Assembly (NCBI GenBank): GCA_945938055.1
Contig: CAMEUH010000121.1
Location: 1-7,468 of the forward strand
Source: an uncultured Eubacteriaceae bacterium
GTDB lineage: Bacteria; Bacillota; Clostridia; Lachnospirales; Lachnospiraceae
DNA: 7,468 nucleotides
Direction of reading: 5' to 3'
Under the pieces are notes generated by a model. It was given only the letters and a program-made list of their open reading frames with translations. It ran no database searches and was not told the origin of the DNA. The position numbers and the translations under genes were made by a program. Positions 6,786 to 7,468 of the stretch are shown here, one piece after another (within the stretch, counting starts at the first letter, position 1; each line of letters opens with the position of its first letter).

Positions 6786-6821
6786 ATGAATTTTTTAGAA
6801 TACGAGGTACAAATAAAATGA
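6786..6821 (+). other. Possible 11-codon upstream ORF overlapping the trpS start
   Basis: An ATG at 6786 opens MNFLEYEVQIK and stops at a TGA that overlaps the trpS ATG as ATGA. Its ATG coincides with the predicted transcription start and has no clear ribosome binding site, so it would be leaderless if translated. The trpS Shine-Dalgarno lies inside it. It contains no Trp codon. Translation is unproven. Confidence 0.25.
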
Positions 6822-7468
6822 GAAAAGTAATCCTGACCGGTGACAGACCCACCGGAAAATTACATATCGGACATTATGCCGGCTCCTTAAAACGCCGCGT
6901 GGAGCTCCAGAATTCCGGCCAATTCGATGACATTTTCATTATGATTGCCGATGCACAGGCACTGACTGATAACGCGGATAATCCGGAAAAGGTACGCCAG
7001 AACATTATAGAGGTTGCGCTGGATTACCTATCCTGTGGTCTCAATCCGGATATTTCCACTCTTTTTATCCAGTCACAGATTCCGGAGCTTTGTGAATTGT
7101 CCTTTTATTACATGAACCTGGTTACCGTATCAAGACTTCAGCGGAATCCTACCGTAAAATCTGAGATTCAGATGCGTAACTTTGAAACAAGCATTCCGGT
7201 TGGTTTCTTTACCTATCCAATCAGCCAGGCTGCGGATATCACCCTCTTTAAGGGAACCGTCGTTCCGGTTGGAGAAGACCAGCTTCCTATGCTGGAACAG
7301 ACCAAAGAAATCGTTCGTAAGTTTAATGCCACCTATGGCGAAGTTCTGATTGAGCCGGAAATTCTGCTTCCGGATAATAAAGCCTGCTTAAGGCTTCCGG
7401 GTACAGACGGTAAAGCTAAAATGAGTAAATCCCTTGGAAACTGCATTTATCTTTCCGACCCGGAGGAT
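6818..7468 (+). CDS. trpS: Tryptophanyl-tRNA synthetase (C-terminus beyond window)
   Basis: This class I aminoacyl-tRNA synthetase charges tRNA-Trp with tryptophan in the cytoplasm. The visible 217 residues contain the Rossmann-fold catalytic core. The ATP-binding HIGH signature is exact at 16-19 within TGDRPTGKLHIGHYAGS, and the second signature KMSKS is exact at 201-205 within GTDGKAKMSKSLGN. Between them are TrpRS-typical blocks: ADAQALTDN, FIQSQIPEL, SRLQRNPTVK, YPISQAADI, VPVGEDQLPMLEQTKEI. This block order resembles streptococcal TrpRS rather than the GIQPSG-type enzyme of Bacillus. The family is about 340 residues, so roughly a third, including the tRNA-binding C-terminal helices, lies beyond the window. 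The ATG at 6818 has a modest GAGG at 6804-6807 with a 10-nt spacer; no better start exists. It is transcribed away from the lipoprotein gene, probably from the promoter at 6751-6779. Confidence 0.96.
   Translation, partial: MRKVILTGDRPTGKLHIGHYAGSLKRRVELQNSGQFDDIFIMIADAQALTDNADNPEKVRQNIIEVALDYLSCGLNPDISTLFIQSQIPELCELSFYYMNLVTVSRLQRNPTVKSEIQMRNFETSIPVGFFTYPISQAADITLFKGTVVPVGEDQLPMLEQTKEIVRKFNATYGEVLIEPEILLPDNKACLRLPGTDGKAKMSKSLGNCIYLSDPED

Noticed and set aside
1..7468. CRISPR array, insertion sequence, tRNA or prophage att-site signals
   Set aside because: No spaced direct repeats, transposase-like frames, terminal inverted repeats or cloverleaf-like sequences were seen; the region is compact housekeeping and transport gene content.
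1..7468. Frequent TCCGG/CCGGA words throughout
   Set aside because: They fall mainly in coding sequence and follow from common codons (TCC GGA, CCG GAx) in this composition, so I see no evidence of a special signal.

Overview
The window looks like chromosomal DNA from a low-to-moderate GC Gram-positive anaerobe of the Clostridia, most plausibly a Lachnospiraceae-type bacterium. This rests on strong GGAGG-type ribosome binding sites, lipobox lipoproteins, a TrpRS of the streptococcal/clostridial 'TGDRPTGKLHIGH' type, and a two-domain glutamine-dependent NAD synthetase. The taxonomic placement is inference; no rRNA or other marker is present.

Most of the window (positions 1 to about 6126) is one compact minus-strand transcription unit. 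A near-consensus promoter (TTGTAA, 17 bp, TATAAT) at 6098-6126 precedes nadE (4151-6061). It is followed by an XRE-family HTH/cupin regulator (3621-4154), potA (2543-3586), potB (1703-2530), potC (895-1701) and potD (1-911, cut by the window edge). Junctions are a 4-bp overlap, a 34-bp gap, a 12-bp gap, a 1-bp gap and a 17-bp overlap, and I see no terminator between them. The last four genes encode a complete spermidine/putrescine ABC importer: ATPase, two permeases and a lipoprotein receptor. The regulator resembles the cupin-sensor repressors often linked to polyamine genes. The presence of the NAD synthetase gene at the head of the unit is the least expected part.

Upstream lies a monocistronic minus-strand gene (6264-6653) for a small, Asn/Gly-rich, acidic lipoprotein of unknown function. 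Its rho-independent terminator (6155-6193) separates it from the nadE promoter. Its 5' end faces trpS (tryptophanyl-tRNA synthetase, 6818 to beyond the window end, plus strand) across an AT-rich divergent intergenic region (6654-6817). That region carries a clear trpS promoter (TTGACT, 17 bp, TAGAAT) and two short inverted repeats.

Several starts were moved downstream of the longest open frame because a good Shine-Dalgarno sequence and family alignment favour an internal ATG (nadE, regulator, potB, potC). No mobile element, CRISPR array, tRNA or rRNA is visible. I do not see a clearly new biological system. The most noteworthy items are the nadE-regulator-potABCD linkage, a short motif shared between the nadE promoter and the leader of potA, the unusual lipoprotein, and the very short trpS leader with a micro-ORF.
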